From Erythrophleum ivorense (Eukaryota; Streptophyta; Magnoliopsida; Fabales; Fabaceae): DNA of 64,000 nucleotides. Below are positions 24,801 through 38,398 of this stretch, piece after piece (position 1 is the stretch's first letter; each line of letters opens with the position of its first letter). The position numbers were made by a program, and so were the translations under genes. Location of the stretch: positions 22,281,665 to 22,345,664 of the forward strand of contig JAIUCV010000009.1 in NCBI GenBank assembly GCA_026724425.1, in the 5' to 3' direction. The notes below the pieces were generated by a model. It ran no database searches. It was not told the DNA's origin and saw nothing but the letters and a program-made list of their open reading frames with translations.

Positions 24801-25640
24801 CTCATTTGAAAGCTTGTTAAGTGGTGATTCTTGTGCCATAGTTATTTGCTTCAAACTTTCACTTTTCCTCAAGAGGTCAGCCATTAAACTCCCCCTTTCA
24901 AGAATCTAAAACCATCAAGAGAAAGAGAATGAAGAGAGGAGAAAGTTTCATAACTAGCTTGTTGCAAAATTTTATGTATTTTCATACCTTTTTACCTTAG
25001 TTTCCTTTCTCTCTTCTCCATCTCTCTTGGATGCCATGGCTAGTCTGTTTCAGAGCTCAAGTGTCATTTTGCAAGATTTTTATAACAATTCCCGAAATAC
25101 CAATTATGTCCCTTCATTTATATTCCTTTGTTTGGGCTCGTTTTACCTCTTTTTTGAGAACAGTCTTTTCCATATGAAAATTTAGATCCCCTAGTTTAAT
25201 AAAAACATGCTCTTCTAATTTTATGGAGTTTAGAACCATCTTGAATCATCTAGTCAAGGTTTTAGTTAACTTTTTTTTATCAAAAACACACATCGGGAAG
25301 GTTTAAAACCATTGTGATAGTTTCCATGATTTTTGGAGCCTCTGAGAATTTTGGAAAACTTAATTTTTTCATTTAAAACTTTCTCTTTTGAGTTTTTTAA
25401 AAGTTGTCTAAAATTACAAAAATGCCACTGACCTTTACAACTTTTTGTTTGGCTGTTTTGGCTTCGATTTTGAGTTATTCTAAGGCTTTTAATTATATTT
25501 TCAGATATTCTAATTAACATCCATATCTCAAATAGCCTCAATTCACTTTACTCTATGATTCTCATTCATTAATCAATCGATTTCGATTTCAATTTCTCGT
25601 AGTTTTTATTGGCTTATGCTAGGCCCGTGACCCTTGTAAG
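21881..25640 (+). mobile_element. LTR-like sequence related to Z1 (boundaries unclear)
   Basis: From about 22,500 onward the plus strand matches the order of blocks seen in Z1 (31,100-34,827). These include a stretch on poorly soluble-looking AT DNA with repeated 'ACTAATT...GAAAAAT', the 'GGGACTTTTGG...CTCACCCATT' tandem motifs (23,640-23,830), and the 'AAATTTAGRTYCCC' block near 25,180. The start (TGTAACA) and end (GATGTTACA) expected for the family are not clear, so it is truncated or rearranged. The 21,890-22,050 segment carries near-palindromic blocks shared with 54,770-54,930. Confidence 0.55.
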
Positions 25641-27550
25641 TAATTCATTCCACTCTTTAAGAATAATTCTAGATTTCAAAATCATAAGATATTACAACCA
25701 AGCTCCCACTTTGATTAACAAGTCAAGGTACAACTAGTTGTTCTCGTTAACTTAATCTTGTATCTTATAAAGAGATATATACCTGTCAATATCTTCCTTA
25801 CTAGAAAATTCATTCTCTAAATGTAGTATTCTTTGACTCAATTTCATTTATATTTCTACCATCATTTTTACTAATGAAGATATGCCATTTTATTTGTTCT
25901 AAGTATTCCATAATGATACATTTCTTACTCTTTGACTCTAATTCTCATGCTCATGAGAATTATTATAGACATTAGTAGCTGACTCTATGGTCTTGGGATA
26001 CTTTGATTTAGTTTACTATTTATCTATAATTCATAAAGTATGGAAGTAATTGACTTACAAGGCACTACATTAAGTTTGAAGGCATTAACTTATAACTCAT
26101 TAATTCAAATGGATAAAGTTACTTGAACCATCATTAACATGTAGAAATTGATGCTGCATATTTGCTTGACATACTTCAAGCTTTTTTCCAATAGACTTAA
26201 TTCTACCTCCAAGCATCTATTGTAAGGTTATGAAATCAATCACAAAAGTATGATTGGCCATGAAAAACATATTCTAAGATAATGAAATTGAACATTATAA
26301 ACACATAAAGATCATACTAAGCAATTTGGGGCTGCCATGATTTTCTACTTTGTTTATGAAATCTTTACATATTTTAGCATACCTTTTTGCAAGAAATGCA
26401 TGAAAAAGTGCAACAAGTAACCCCCATGCTAACAAAAATTGTGAATTGCTTGAATCATGAGATAACAAAAATAGACTTAGTAAATAAAGTCAAACGATGG
26501 TGCATATGAAGGTGGGTCATACATGCTTTATTCTCAAAAAGTTGAATATCTGTTTATTTTGAGGAAAACACACTTATTTAGCATAAATAAATAAATAAAA
26601 TATACAATACAAACAAACTATACAAAAAGTTGAAAATAAAAATAAAAATCCCAAGCTAAAGTGAGGGAAAATAATATAAATCCAAAGTATTTGCTTGAAA
26701 ATATCAAATGAGAAAGAATATAAAAATCATAAAAGAAAAGTATTTCGAAGACAGTATAATACATTGTTAAGGAGATCTCACTACAAGACCTTTCAATAGC
26801 AATATAATATACAAAATAAAAAAGTCATATAAAAGGCAAGAAAGTATGACTTGTACTATTAGATTTCCAACTCATCTTTGCAATCCACAACTTGCCAAAA
26901 ATAATTAAGGGACAAAAATAGATTTTAGTGTGTTAGAAAAATAACATAGCTTTATCAATTTTTGATTAAAATATAAATAACAAAATAAATGCATTCAACT
27001 TGCTCTAGTACTTTAGTAGCACAACATCTTTGTACATATCAAGGTCAACAACCTCTGTCCTATATGAATTGACAATAATAATAGTAGTGATACCTTCCAT
27101 AGCTCATGGCATGTCTTATTGCATATAAATCATACCAACTTACCCATTATGACCTTGTCTACTATGGGATTTGTTGCTAATAAATTCTTATTTCAATAAG
27201 ATATCATGTAGGTTCTTCAATTTCTACTTCAATAAATTCATTGACAAAGCTTGAAATAAAAATTCTAAAATAAATACTTCATCCCTTCTTCATTGAGGCA
27301 ATTATAACATAACAAGTTCATGGACTCTGTAATACCATATAACTAACCTCTAATCTCGTAAGAAGATTAAAAAGTAAAAACAAAACATGCATGTATCAAA
27401 TAGTAGGCATAATTCATTCTTTATGTAAATAATTATAATAATTTAAACTAACTTGAAAGTAACAAATAAAAATTAACTAACCAAATCCATATGCATATTA
27501 TATGGGAACAATATATGACTTCTAATCTTACTGCTGACATAGAAACTCAG
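25641..27550. other. AT-rich sequence, probably old transposon
   Basis: No conserved coding block is legible on either strand. It lies between two LTR-type insertions and may be further sequence of the minus-strand copia element at 20,867-21,880. This is inference from position only. Confidence 0.35.
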
Positions 27551-28443
27551 TGCTTTCTTGTCATACCATATTGATATGGCACTAAATTCTCATTACATTG
27601 TGTCTATAACATCATTTTTCTTAATTGCAACACTTTTAGTAGTGAAAAATATTAATATTAAAGGCTTAATTTCTTTAATTCAAGTTAAATACACAATTTC
27701 ATCTTACCAATCTCAAAATCCATCCCTAACATATTTTTTCAACTAGAAATATCACAAAAATGAACAAGGAATTTGGGTTCCAAGCCATGTACAACAAATC
27801 ACCCAATTTCCATAATTTTACATTAATGCATAATGCAACCACTACAAAAATTCATATCTTGAGTTAGGGAACTCCAAATTATGAAAATTAGGACTCTATG
27901 GAAAGCTCAAGACATGAATTACATGCTATAAAAATTTTAGATCAAAATAAATTTACTTGGGCCATGAAATGGAACAGTAACCATATCAGTATCTCGGACC
28001 CTAATCCAGACCTAAAACTTTAAGCATGCATATCAGGCTACATAGATCCAAATTGGGTAATCTTGGTGGTTATAGAAAGTTTATAATGCCAACTACATGC
28101 CTATAAAATTTCAGGAGTATTGGAATTCATTTGTCTTCTTAAATTCATAAAAAACCAGAATTGACCATATGAATAGTATACAAGTAAATCTGCATTTTTC
28201 AGCCAACTTTAAAAAATTATAATAAATTCTACATAGCTCCAAAATTTGTGTTTTTTGATTTTATGAAAAGCTTTAAATGAGATCTAAATGCTTGCCAAAT
28301 TTAATGCCAAAATTCTTTCATTTAGTTAGATTTTGGTTTAGGGGCAATTTATGGCACAAAATAATGCACCACAGGTATTAAATAGTTCAAAATGACATTT
28401 TACAAGTATTGTGACCATTTGAGCACATCCCAAATATGAAATG
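27551..28443 (+). mobile_element. LTR Z2, left segment (host of the Athila-like element)
   Basis: Plus-strand blocks match Z-type LTRs. The 'AACTTTAAAAAATTATAA...ATAGCTCCAAAAATT' region (28,200-28,250) parallels 22,900-22,950, and 'GTGACCATTTGAGCA' (28,410) parallels 23,110. It breaks at the AAATG duplication (28,439-28,443) and resumes at 49,589. The left end is approximate. Confidence 0.65.
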
Positions 28444-29325
28444 TGGTAAAGAAAATACTGTTCACTTGCAGTTGTCACATTGGCCAAGATTAGTGAATTT
28501 TCGTTGGTTTGCAGTATAATGCCCACCAGGTTATCTCTTACAAAGCTATTAATCATATCAATTAGTTTAGGAATGACAAAACTAGAATTATGATTATTAG
28601 GGGTTCGAATATAAAGTCACACTAGTTAAACTGAATAGTAAATCAATTAACAAAAACAAAACAAAATGAAATTCAATCAGAATGATGTGTAACCAATCTA
28701 GAATTCTTCCATTGATATTTTCCTATCCTTATCATCTAAAGATATCTTTGGTTTAATTTTTAATTCTTTGGTTATTTTCGATTAATGTTCCTAAATTACA
28801 GTTCAAGATTTTAATTAGTTTGTATTACTAATCAGAATGTAACCATGCTTTTGTCAACAACATAAAGCCAAACTATTTTACACTTAACTAAAGACGCACG
28901 TAGAATCTTAATGTGGTTTAGAATAAATTTATTTGATTAGTCAACCAATTGAATTAAGAAACATTGTCAGATAGATCAAACAAATCAAAATTCATTTAAC
29001 AAAAACCATCTAACCAAAATGATAATAATTACATAAAAATAAAGAAAACAAGAAAAACAAAATCCTTCTGAAATCAAAATCCAAACTAGACTTCTATACA
29101 AGCATGGACTTCTATCCAAATCTCTTTAGGAATCATCTAACTTGCAAAATACAATTAAAAAAGATAATTGGGCCTCCGTTGGAAAAAATATAGTACAAAT
29201 GCATTTAAAGTCCATTAATATAAATTTAGCCCATTTAATATAAAATAAATCCAAAGTCATCAAATTACCCACTATGAATTATTAATAAGACTTAATATAA
29301 GGAATATAAAAATATAATAATATCA
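28444..29325 (-). repeat. 3' LTR of the Athila-like element
   Basis: 882 bp, aligning with 48,449-49,583. On the minus strand it runs TGATATTA...TTTACCA. Relative to the 5' LTR it lacks about 250 bp, corresponding to about 49,118-49,370, the region with the likely promoter. Confidence 0.9.
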
Positions 29326-29340
29326 AAATCCCCCACACTT
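29326..29340 (-). other. polypurine tract of the Athila-like element
   Basis: On the minus strand AAGTGTGGGGGATTT directly precedes the LTR start TGATATTA. This is the site where plus-strand DNA synthesis is primed. Confidence 0.8.
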
Positions 29341-29879
29341 AAGCTTTTGCACTCCTAAGCAAAACACAAAAAATTAAAAAGGAAAACAAAACTGAAATGC
29401 AAAACTGCCAAGCTAAATAAAATTTAAGCTTTTTAGATATTCAATAGTCAAAGGCAATCTTTCTTGCTAATCGAGGAAGAACAAGTAACATGGCAATTCC
29501 AATTGATAAAAAAATGAATTAAAGTGATGGCTCTTCACTGGTTATGTGTTTACTCTTAATTCTCTCAAGTGTTTAGGTTAAGCGTTCCTCTCAAATTCAC
29601 CGTTTGACAACATCACTATCATAGGCTTGTGTATCTTCTCAATCCCCACTAAGTCATAAGCAATACATAAATCAAAAGGACTTTTATTCAAGGTTATAAT
29701 GGGGTTAAGGTATGAAATAAATGGTAAACAAAAGAACTAAAGATACAATAAGAGACATAAAGTGGACACTTAAATTCATCAAGAGCAATAGAAAAAAAAA
29801 GAATATAGAATGAAATAAATGTGCATATCAAAGTCTTATTATCATGAATCAATATATGTCCAACGAAAATTAAAGTAAT

Positions 29880-30228
29880 TTTCTTTTCTTTTTTTTTTCA
29901 TCATTCTTTTTTTTTCTCTTTTTTTTCATAAAGATTTTTTTTCTTTTTTTTATGCTTATTTTTTTAAAAAAATTTTTGGCATATCTCTAAGAAGAACAAA
30001 TTAATTAGCTCAAAATTGATACAAAATTGCACTACACATCGATCCACCCTATGAAGATATAATGCTCTTAATAATCTAAAATATCCTAAACAAGGTGGGA
30101 TAATTTTTTTTTAAAGTTAAAGGGTTAAAAAGAAAACATAAAAGGCTAAAAAAGAGAACAAAAAAAAAAAGATAAAATATAGGCAGGATAGCTATTTGAT
30201 TTTGTCTACAAAAAAAAAAAAGAAAAAA
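29880..30228. repeat. T-rich block followed by A-rich blocks
   Basis: About 95 bases of nearly pure pyrimidine (mostly T) at 29,880-29,975 are followed by A-rich runs at 30,145-30,160 and 30,210-30,228. Confidence 0.8.
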
Positions 30229-30362
30229 GAATGCCTTAATCATCTTTATGAATGCTTGTGCAAATGTAGTTTCAATTAAGAATCAAAACAAATTATAGAG
30301 TGAAAATCATGATAGGCGAATGCTCTCACAAGAAAGAAATAATACAAGTCCTAAAATCCTCA

Positions 30363-33300
30363 TGTAACACCTCAAAATTAAGTAAGACTAATTATAATGA
30401 TTAAGGAATTAATCTAGGTAATTAGTAAAACTAAGAAAGTGGAAAGGGAGGGTGGAACTTATGGAGAAATAAATTATTGATGTGGACTTAAAATTCAATT
30501 ACGATAGGGATTTAATTGGGCTCATAATTAATTTGGACATTTACAATTAGGCTTTAAATTAACTTAATTATACCTTAGGCAAAATGTAGAAGCCCAATCT
30601 TAGCCTTAGGGAGACCCCATTTCCTTTTCTTAGAAGCCCAATATTTACCTTGTGCAGGCCCAACTCACATTTAACCCATTTAACACTTAAATTTTGGCCT
30701 AACCCAACCAAAAGTCTAAACCCACTTAGAATTTAGCCTTTAGATCAGCTTACAACCTAACTCAAACCCATCTTAACTCTAAATATACTCAGTCTCCTCC
30801 CTATTCTATAGAAAAAACACAAGAGACAAAGCAAAATTAGGTGGTCCTTGAGAAAGACTAGAGTTCTTGGCATAAATCTATCATTTCCTACTTCTATACT
30901 CAAAATCAACCAATGTAATTATTATATAACTTAATCCTCTCATCTTTCTCTTTAATTTGACCTGATTAATTTTTCATTTAGAGCATTTCACCCATACCCA
31001 AAATTTGAAACTTGTTGTTTGATGTTTCCATGGTGAAATTTTAGAGGTTAGAGCTAGAGGTGTTGTTAGGTAAGTATAAACCCTTATTTTGATGCTTTTT
31101 GTAACACCATGCATTTCTAGCCTTGCCTCATGTTACTTCTAACTCTCATGCCATGAATTATACAAGAAAGTGGGAAAATAGCATCAAAATATTATATTTT
31201 TTTATGTTGTGCTATACAAAAAATTTTCTTTCAGAGTCCCGTGGGCCATATGAACTCATATACCACATTCTCATATTTAGTTACATAGATACAACTCATT
31301 TCCATTATCAAATATGGCCTACAAGTCGTGGAAATCAATTAGAAGCATAATACACATATATGCATTCTCGGCCAGATTTTCCTCATTTTTGTCACAAACT
31401 TTGAAAAAACATAACTAATTCTAGAAAAATTGAAATCATGTATTCTTGGCCATTATGGAAAGCTACACATGTCTACTTTATGTTAAAAATATGACCAGAC
31501 CATAACATCCAACATAGAGAATGTTTGAGATTAAAAAATGTCCAAAGGTTAGGCTGTTCATTGGTGCTATCACAGAATTCTAGAGCAAACTTCAAAAATG
31601 TCCAATTAATTCCAAAAACAAATATAATTCATGCAAATGATACCAATCTCAAAAGTTGTGGATGTTAGCTAGAGGAAAAAATAACTACAGACTAGTTTAG
31701 GCACGCTTAAATCTTAAAACTCAATCAAATAGTAACTGAGGTCGGGTGGAGTTCCTGATATTGGATAGATTTTTTGAAAATTCATATCTTCCTCTCTAGA
31801 TATCCAAATAAGGTGCTTCCACTTGGCACAAGTCACTGGGAATGTCTAGTTTCTCTATATAAAAGTTTGTGGCAATTGGACATCATTTGAGCCTTGTGTG
31901 GTAGATTTCATTTTCGGACTAGCATGAACAGTAACATGACCAAAACCAGAAAATTTCACAATTTTGAAAATTCATCAAATATTCTGTAAACCTCTAAAAA
32001 TTCTATTCTTTATCTTCCCAAAAGCTCTTAACAAGTTCTAATTGCATGCTAAATCTCAGATCAAGAAGAGTTCATTTGGATAAAAAGTGACATAAGATTT
32101 TATTATGGTCAATTTTGGCTCCATATAGGATACCAAAATGTCCAAATGGCTTTTCTTAGTATTTGGCACCTTTTAGGCAAGTCTAAAAGTATAAATATAA
32201 CTTGTGTAAGCTGCCCAAATCATCCCAAACCTCATGCATCTCAATTTGGCCATCTCACTTACATTTGTACATACATTTTCATAATGCAAACTTGCCGTTA
32301 CATGACCAAAATATGCATTTCCATTCATACAACTTTAGCTCTCAATTATACATGATATGTAAACATAGTCATACATGTGCATAACATTATAAGACATATA
32401 CATCCATTGATTTCATCATTTTCCATTCATAAGGCCTTAAAGTAGCAAAATTCAAACACTTTCATGTCATTCTCTCATTTCTCATGTTCTTGGCTTCCAT
32501 TCTCTTGCTCTCTGAGTCTACCTAACATGTTAGAACATTGGAGAGGAGAGGATGAGATTCAAAGAATCCCAATAGCTCATCTCCCATTCAATCATATATA
32601 ATGAATGCAAACAAGTCTCATAAATATATGTATGGTCATGTTGACATATGTAAACATTCAAGAGGAATTTTCATCATTTAAGAAAGTCATACATAGCATA
32701 TAAAGGCTTGCCAAGCAAGTGGATTGGCCTCACCCAATTTCTTGTGGATATTGGACTTGCCTCACTCATTCTTTAAGAGATTTTTGGACTCAACTATACT
32801 CTTGGGAGTCCATCTCACTTTTAGGAGACTCTTTACTTTGTCTTAACTAATTTTAAGGGTTCTTGGCTCATCCTCACCATGGCTAAGGGTTCTTGGCCTC
32901 ATCACACTCAAGCAAACCCAATTAAGCATAATAAATATCATTTAAAAATATAATGCATCATTATGATACCACGACATATAAAATCATGCTAGGATACTTT
33001 TCATGGTTGAAAACATACATACACACATTCAAGATAATGTAAGCACACATCTATGCATGAGTGAAGGTGGAGAGAGCTACCTTGCACATAATCACACACT
33101 TTTTCTCTTGAATCCAAGCTCCCTCTTTTGGCCACACACACACACACAAGTGTGGGGATGATTTCTCTTGGCCTAAACATAATTTATGAAAGCCAATTAG
33201 GTTCATGAAATTAATTCTAAGGCCACACAACTTACCCAAACACTAGGTTAATTTATAAACCTCATTATAGTTCCATAATTGCACTTAATGAAGCAACACC

Positions 33301-36300
33301 CCTCAAATAAATTCTAGACTCCATTCTTTCCTTTCAAATATGATTCTTGACTCCTTTTAAGTCTCTTGGAGTCATCACACAATTAAAACTAAGAGCTTAG
33401 CTACATGTTGCTTCTTTAGGTCTTAATATAGAACATAAAGCATCAACTCATTCTTTAAGCTTCCTAAATTTTTCCCAAGGCTTCCTATCATATTTATTCA
33501 TCATATATGACTAAAAAATGGGCTTAAAAAAATTTAAAACTCTCTCTAGCTACCCTAACCTCCTTGGGCCGAGACCATGAAGCTTAATGGCCTTCATGGA
33601 CTTTGCTTTGTTTTCTTAAGGGGAGATGCATGTGGGGAGCCTCTTAGGGATCTTAAGAACTCATTTAAACTCTTATTTAAGCATACGAATCATTGTACAA
33701 AGTCAAATTTTACAAGGTGCAATTGAAACCCTAGAAATTGTATCTTGAAATCTAATGGCTTTTTGTTAATTTGTTTTGCATATTCTTAATCTCCACACCC
33801 TTTTTCCTTAGATTCACCCTTGGTTCTGCCTAAAAGTCAAACCCTCCTAGGGTTTCTTAGGTTAGGAGAAATGAAGAAGGAGGGGAACCAAGAATAGCAA
33901 CCATGGGAGGAGAAATTACCTTGTTTTCTTATTTTTTCTCACTTGAATCTTGCTTTCTCCAAGCTCCTCTCTTCAAATCCGAAATTTCTCCTAAGTTTCT
34001 CCCTTAAATCAAATTTGTAAACTTTATTTTAATCAAAGAAAACAAAGGAGAATGAAAGAGAGGAGGTTTGGATGGAAGAAAGCATGAAAAACTACTAAGA
34101 AACCATACCTTAAAGCTTGAATTTCTTCTCCTCTTCTTCTTCCCTTGGGGTGCCACTCTCCTAGGGTTTTTCCTTTAATTTTGGGCAGAACAATCTAAAG
34201 CTATGTGAGTGTGAGAGTGAGGCGCCACCTATTTATAGGGGGAGGAAGAAACACTTTTCAAAAATTCCCATTTTGTTCTTCATTTTTGGCATTTTTGTTT
34301 CTCCTTCGTTTTAGCTCCTTTTTGAGAATTGTCTTTTCCATTATAAAATTTAGGTTCCCAGTTTAGTAAACGCCTTTGGAATTGCTCAAATCGGAGCTAA
34401 AACCTTCATGATGGATCCATCAAAGTTCGGGTCAATTGATGTTAAAAAAGTCCACCGGAGGGGTTTAAACTGTCTTAGGGCTTTCTATGGTTTTTAGGGC
34501 CTCTGAAAACCCCAAAGAATTCAAAACTTTCATTTAAAAATCTCTCCTGTGTGAATTCCAAAATTTGCTCAAAATTACAAAAATGCCATTATATTTCATA
34601 AGTTTTCCTTAAGAAATTGTTTCTTCATTCGAGCTCCATTTTTCTTTCCATTTGAGCCTGGGATTCTCATTTTTAGGAGTCTAGAATACTTTTCAAATTT
34701 TTTGAGACCTTAACTAATTCATTTCGGGAGACCTCCTTTTGTATTCGGTGAGTTTCGTTCGTTTACGGATAAACCGTATGTTACGTTTCTCACTTTTTCT
34801 CTCGTTTTTAGAAAATCGGATGTTACAATTTTTTTGCTAGTTAGAAACCCCCAGAGTTGATTTATAGTATGGGTATTAATTTTTTGTGAATTTGCCTAAA
34901 GTTTGAGGTGATATTCTGAAGTTTCTGGTGTGGGAACAATCAAATTCAAATTTAATTTTTGTAGTAGTTGGGTAAGTATTTTCTAAGTAGTCATTTGTAG
35001 TTTAACTTCTTGAGTAATGGGTTTGCTGATATAAATAATAATTAGGGATAATAATAATTTGATTTTGTATCCACAGGTTGAAGTAGCATTTTTTTAGCTT
35101 TTAAAGAATTATCTACAAGTGAGGTAATGGGGTTATTATTAATTCCATGTATATATCTACTTTAATTTTATATTTGCTGCAAATATATGATTTTTGAATA
35201 CTAAATGAATGGTTGGCTATATGATATATTGTGTTTGGACCTTGTAAGTCCATGATGGAGCTGTGGTGCAACTGCCACTCATGTATTGTGCTTCAATCGG
35301 ACATCGAATTATGATCAGACCTTTATATGCACTCAGCCCAGGTAGTGCTCATTAGGAAGTTGGTACCGTGGATGGACCTCTCTCGGTGTTATTGGCCTTT
35401 AACATGTAGATATATGATTACTAGTATGGGATCGTAATAACTGATAGCCCAATTATTTCATATGCTGATATGATTGATATATTTTTCTAATGTTCATCTA
35501 ATTTCATACACATATGTTAATTAAATTAGAATATATGAATGGAATTTGCCTTTGGTTACTGAGATTTGCATCTTATCCCGTTTCATGGGATAATATTTTT
35601 ATATGAAGACCTTTTGGGTAAGGATAAGGGGAAGGAAGTGGATGAAAATCTATGAACTCCAATCATGTGTAGGGAAGGCTACACTTAGACTGACCTGAGT
35701 AGAGTAGATGGTAAATTTTATATTTCTTCTTATGTAGCATCATCATCATCATGTAATCATATTGCTAAGTGTAAGTATTTTAGTGTTTTATTAACCTATG
35801 ATATATCTAATAGAGAGTTAGGCCTTATACAAATTTGGTATATGGTATATGTATTTCTTTATATCTGATATAAAACCTCCTCAGTATGAATATATGACTT
35901 GACTCTTAAGAGCATGCTTTTATATCTCCATGAATGATAATATTAGTTTCTTGTGGATCTTATTGCTATCAATACTTTATGAATTTATTGATGCATAATA
36001 GTTTGATGAGTAGGAATCAATCCCTAAGTCTTGAATTGGTAATGATTGGTATGTTACGTAAACTAAGTAGATGAAAGCTATTAGAGCCTAATAAATTAAG
36101 GTAGAGTGGCCTTAGAGTGTTGTTAAATGAAAAGTGGGAGTATATGGGATGAAACTTAGGCAAAAATAGTGTAGAAGAGGGTCACGCCACAGCCAAAATG
36201 GGCTGAACGGTGGCTAGGTGTCAAGTAGAAGCGAGGAACACTGTAGCGCGAGGTGTCTTACCATAGTGCAAAATAAAAATGTTGCCTAATAAGGGTAACA

Positions 36301-36912
36301 GAAAGCAACCTTGTTGCAGTGCAACATGTTCCATCACGACGCAAGTTAAGGGAATCAGGTGGAGTGTTCCAGTAGCTAGTTTCATTGCGGCACAAGTATA
36401 GCCTGTCGTGGCGTGAATCGAGAAATTTGCTACTATAAGTTCTACGATGATCTACAAAAATGTGAGGTTGAACTTGGCAACTTCACCACGGCACAAAAAT
36501 CTTAGCCTGCGGCACAAGATGTGAAACTTGATTTTTTAGGTTCCAATAACCAACTTAGCCATGACAGGGAAGGTCTAAGCCATAACGAAGGTTCCCAAAC
36601 TCTTATTTTTGACTTAGAAACCTTGAATTTTACTATGTTAATGTTGTGCAATGACTTGGGAGTCTTTATATGAGGTTTTTGTGAGTTGAAATCAGTAGTA
36701 AGATGAATCCAAAGTCTTACATAATAACTATGATCACTTATGGACTTGGTTAGTTATGGTTGTTTAGCTAATGATCATAATGATATCAATGGTTCAAAAT
36801 TTTCTCACTTTCTCCTATTTTTAATTAATCATAATGACTTTAGACCTTAATTTACGACTACTAATCAAGCTATTAAGCCTAATTATGATAATTAAGAATT
36901 AGGGTCATCACA
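30363..36912 (+). mobile_element. solo LTR W1, interrupted by Z1
   Basis: It starts TGTAACACC and ends GTCATCACA, with an exact duplication CCTCA at 30,358-30,362 and 36,913-36,917. Without Z1 it is about 2.8 kb. The reverse complement of its right part matches 50,165-50,480 and 62,178-64,000 (W2). No gag or pol motif is seen. The long LTR with TGTAACA-type ends would fit the Tekay/Del group of gypsy chromoviruses, but that assignment is inference. Confidence 0.8.
31100..34827 (+). mobile_element. solo LTR Z1 nested in W1
   Basis: 3,728 bp, starting TGTAACACCATGC and ending CGGATGTTACA. The flanking pentamers CTTTT (31,095-31,099) and ATTTT (34,828-34,832) match in four of five positions. 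The W2 copy runs through the equivalent point uninterrupted near 63,940, which confirms the insertion. It aligns with the reverse complement of 54,700-59,608. Near its end, 'GGTGAGTTTCGTTCG...AAACCGTATGTTACG' is shared with the end of Z-prime. Confidence 0.82.
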
Positions 36913-36917
36913 CCTCA

Positions 36918-37290
36918 TAGGTTTAAAAACTACCACATGAAATCTATTGAAATCAAATTCATTACCAATTTACTTAAATTTCAAAAAATAAGATTGATTC
37001 CTAATCATGTTGAAATACTTCCAAACTTAAATTGCTTCAACTTATTTTTTTTATTTTAAAAAACTAAAAATTTGTAAAAAGAAAAGAAGAAAATAATGGA
37101 AATGTCAAAAAAGAAAGACTAAATCAAAAAGAAAGTGAAATGATTCCTCCCTTCCACACTTAATATTTATATTATCCTTAATGTAACAACAATCTAATTT
37201 ATCAATTAAAGAGAAGATAAGAAAGGAAAAAAATAAGGGAAAGAAATACAACTAGGTGATTCAAGTATATAGAGCATTGTAAAGATGTAG
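36918..37290 (-). other. end of the Athila-like coding region
   Basis: A-rich sequence downstream of the integrase, with no conserved motif visible. The W1 duplication bounds it. Confidence 0.5.
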
Positions 37291-38360
37291 CTCCTTCATT
37301 GTCTACTCCTGAAATCCCTCATAAAAATGTTTAAGCCATTGCCCATTCACCGTGAACTGCTTGTTGGTTGATTCATTCATAATCTCAACTACATCATAAG
37401 GAAAAACATGAGTAACCACAAATAGACTCTATCTAGAATGTAATTTATTGGACATCAGCTTTAAGTGAGAATTATAGAGGAGGACTCTTTCACCGACATG
37501 AAGCTATTTTCATTCAATCATCTTGTTATGCACAGCTTTGATTTTCTCCTTATAAATTTTAGAGTTTTCATAGACTTCTAATCAAATCTCTTCAAACTCT
37601 TGAAGTTGTAATTTTCTTTAAGAATCGACTTAAGATAGATCCATATTACACTTCTTTACCGCCCAATAAGCTCTATGCTCAATCTTAACTAGTAGGTGAC
37701 ATGCTTTACTAAAAGCCAATCTATAGGGTGACATGCCTATAGGAGTTTTGTAGGCAGTACGATAAACCCATAATGCATCCTTCAATCTTTTACTCCAATC
37801 CTTTTTGTTAGGTTACACTATTTTCTCCAGAATTTGTTTTATTTTCTCTCTTTGAAACCTCTTCCTGATGTTTATGGATGGTAGGGGGTGGCTATTTTAT
37901 GGAGCACACCATATTTGCGAAGGAGGGCTTGCATGTTTTTGTTACAAAAGTGGGAACCTTGATCATTGATGATTGCTCTAGGTATACCAAACCTGCAAAA
38001 AAAAGGAGATCTAACAAAGTCCACAACCACAAAAAGAATAATTAGTCTTAGTGGCTTTTGTTTCTACCCACTTTGAAACGTAATCAACAGTTAAGAGAAT
38101 ATATGTGAAACTAAAAGAAATAGGAAATGGTCCCATGAAGTCTATACCCTAAACATCAAATATCTCACAGAATAATAATGGTTGTTAAGGCATCTCATTC
38201 CTATGAGAAATATTACCTATCTATTGGTATCATATACAGTTCTTACAAAAAGCATATGCATCCCTAAATAAGGTGGACCAAAATAGTATAGAATCTAGAA
38301 CCTTCCTAATAGTACGCTGAAGACCAAAATGGCTACCACATGAAAGTGTATGACAAAATT
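37290..38360 (-). pseudogene. Athila-like integrase remnant
   Basis: Minus-strand blocks, with stops and frame changes, appear in order. FYWPTLFRDAYAFCKNC is at about 38,210-38,260 and GIDFMGPFPISFSFTYILL near 38,100-38,150. VDYVSKWVETKATK (about 38,055-38,100) follows, then a DALWVYRTAYKTPIGMSPYR segment near 37,715-37,775. The C-terminal part ends around NKQFTVNGQWLKHF (about 37,330-37,370). These are the core and C-terminal blocks of Athila/Tat integrases. Confidence 0.85.
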
Positions 38361-38398
38361 GCAAAATAGATGCAAACTTATAGTTAAGAACACATCTC

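Larger units (their letters stand above)
29326..30362 (-). other. noncoding 3' internal region of the Athila-like element
   Basis: No reading frame is visible. It contains a T-rich block (about 29,880-29,975) and, 150-250 bp further on, A-rich blocks (about 30,145-30,225). The right end is the CCTCA duplication of W1. Confidence 0.7.

Noticed and set aside
25641..27550. Possible copia gag or integrase on the minus strand
   Set aside because: Short hydrophilic stretches can be read, but none shows a conserved copia block, so no domain call is made.
35738..35752. Short CATCATCATCATCATG run as a possible repeat array
   Set aside because: Too short to be more than a trinucleotide slip. No spaced repeats occur and nothing resembles a CRISPR array.
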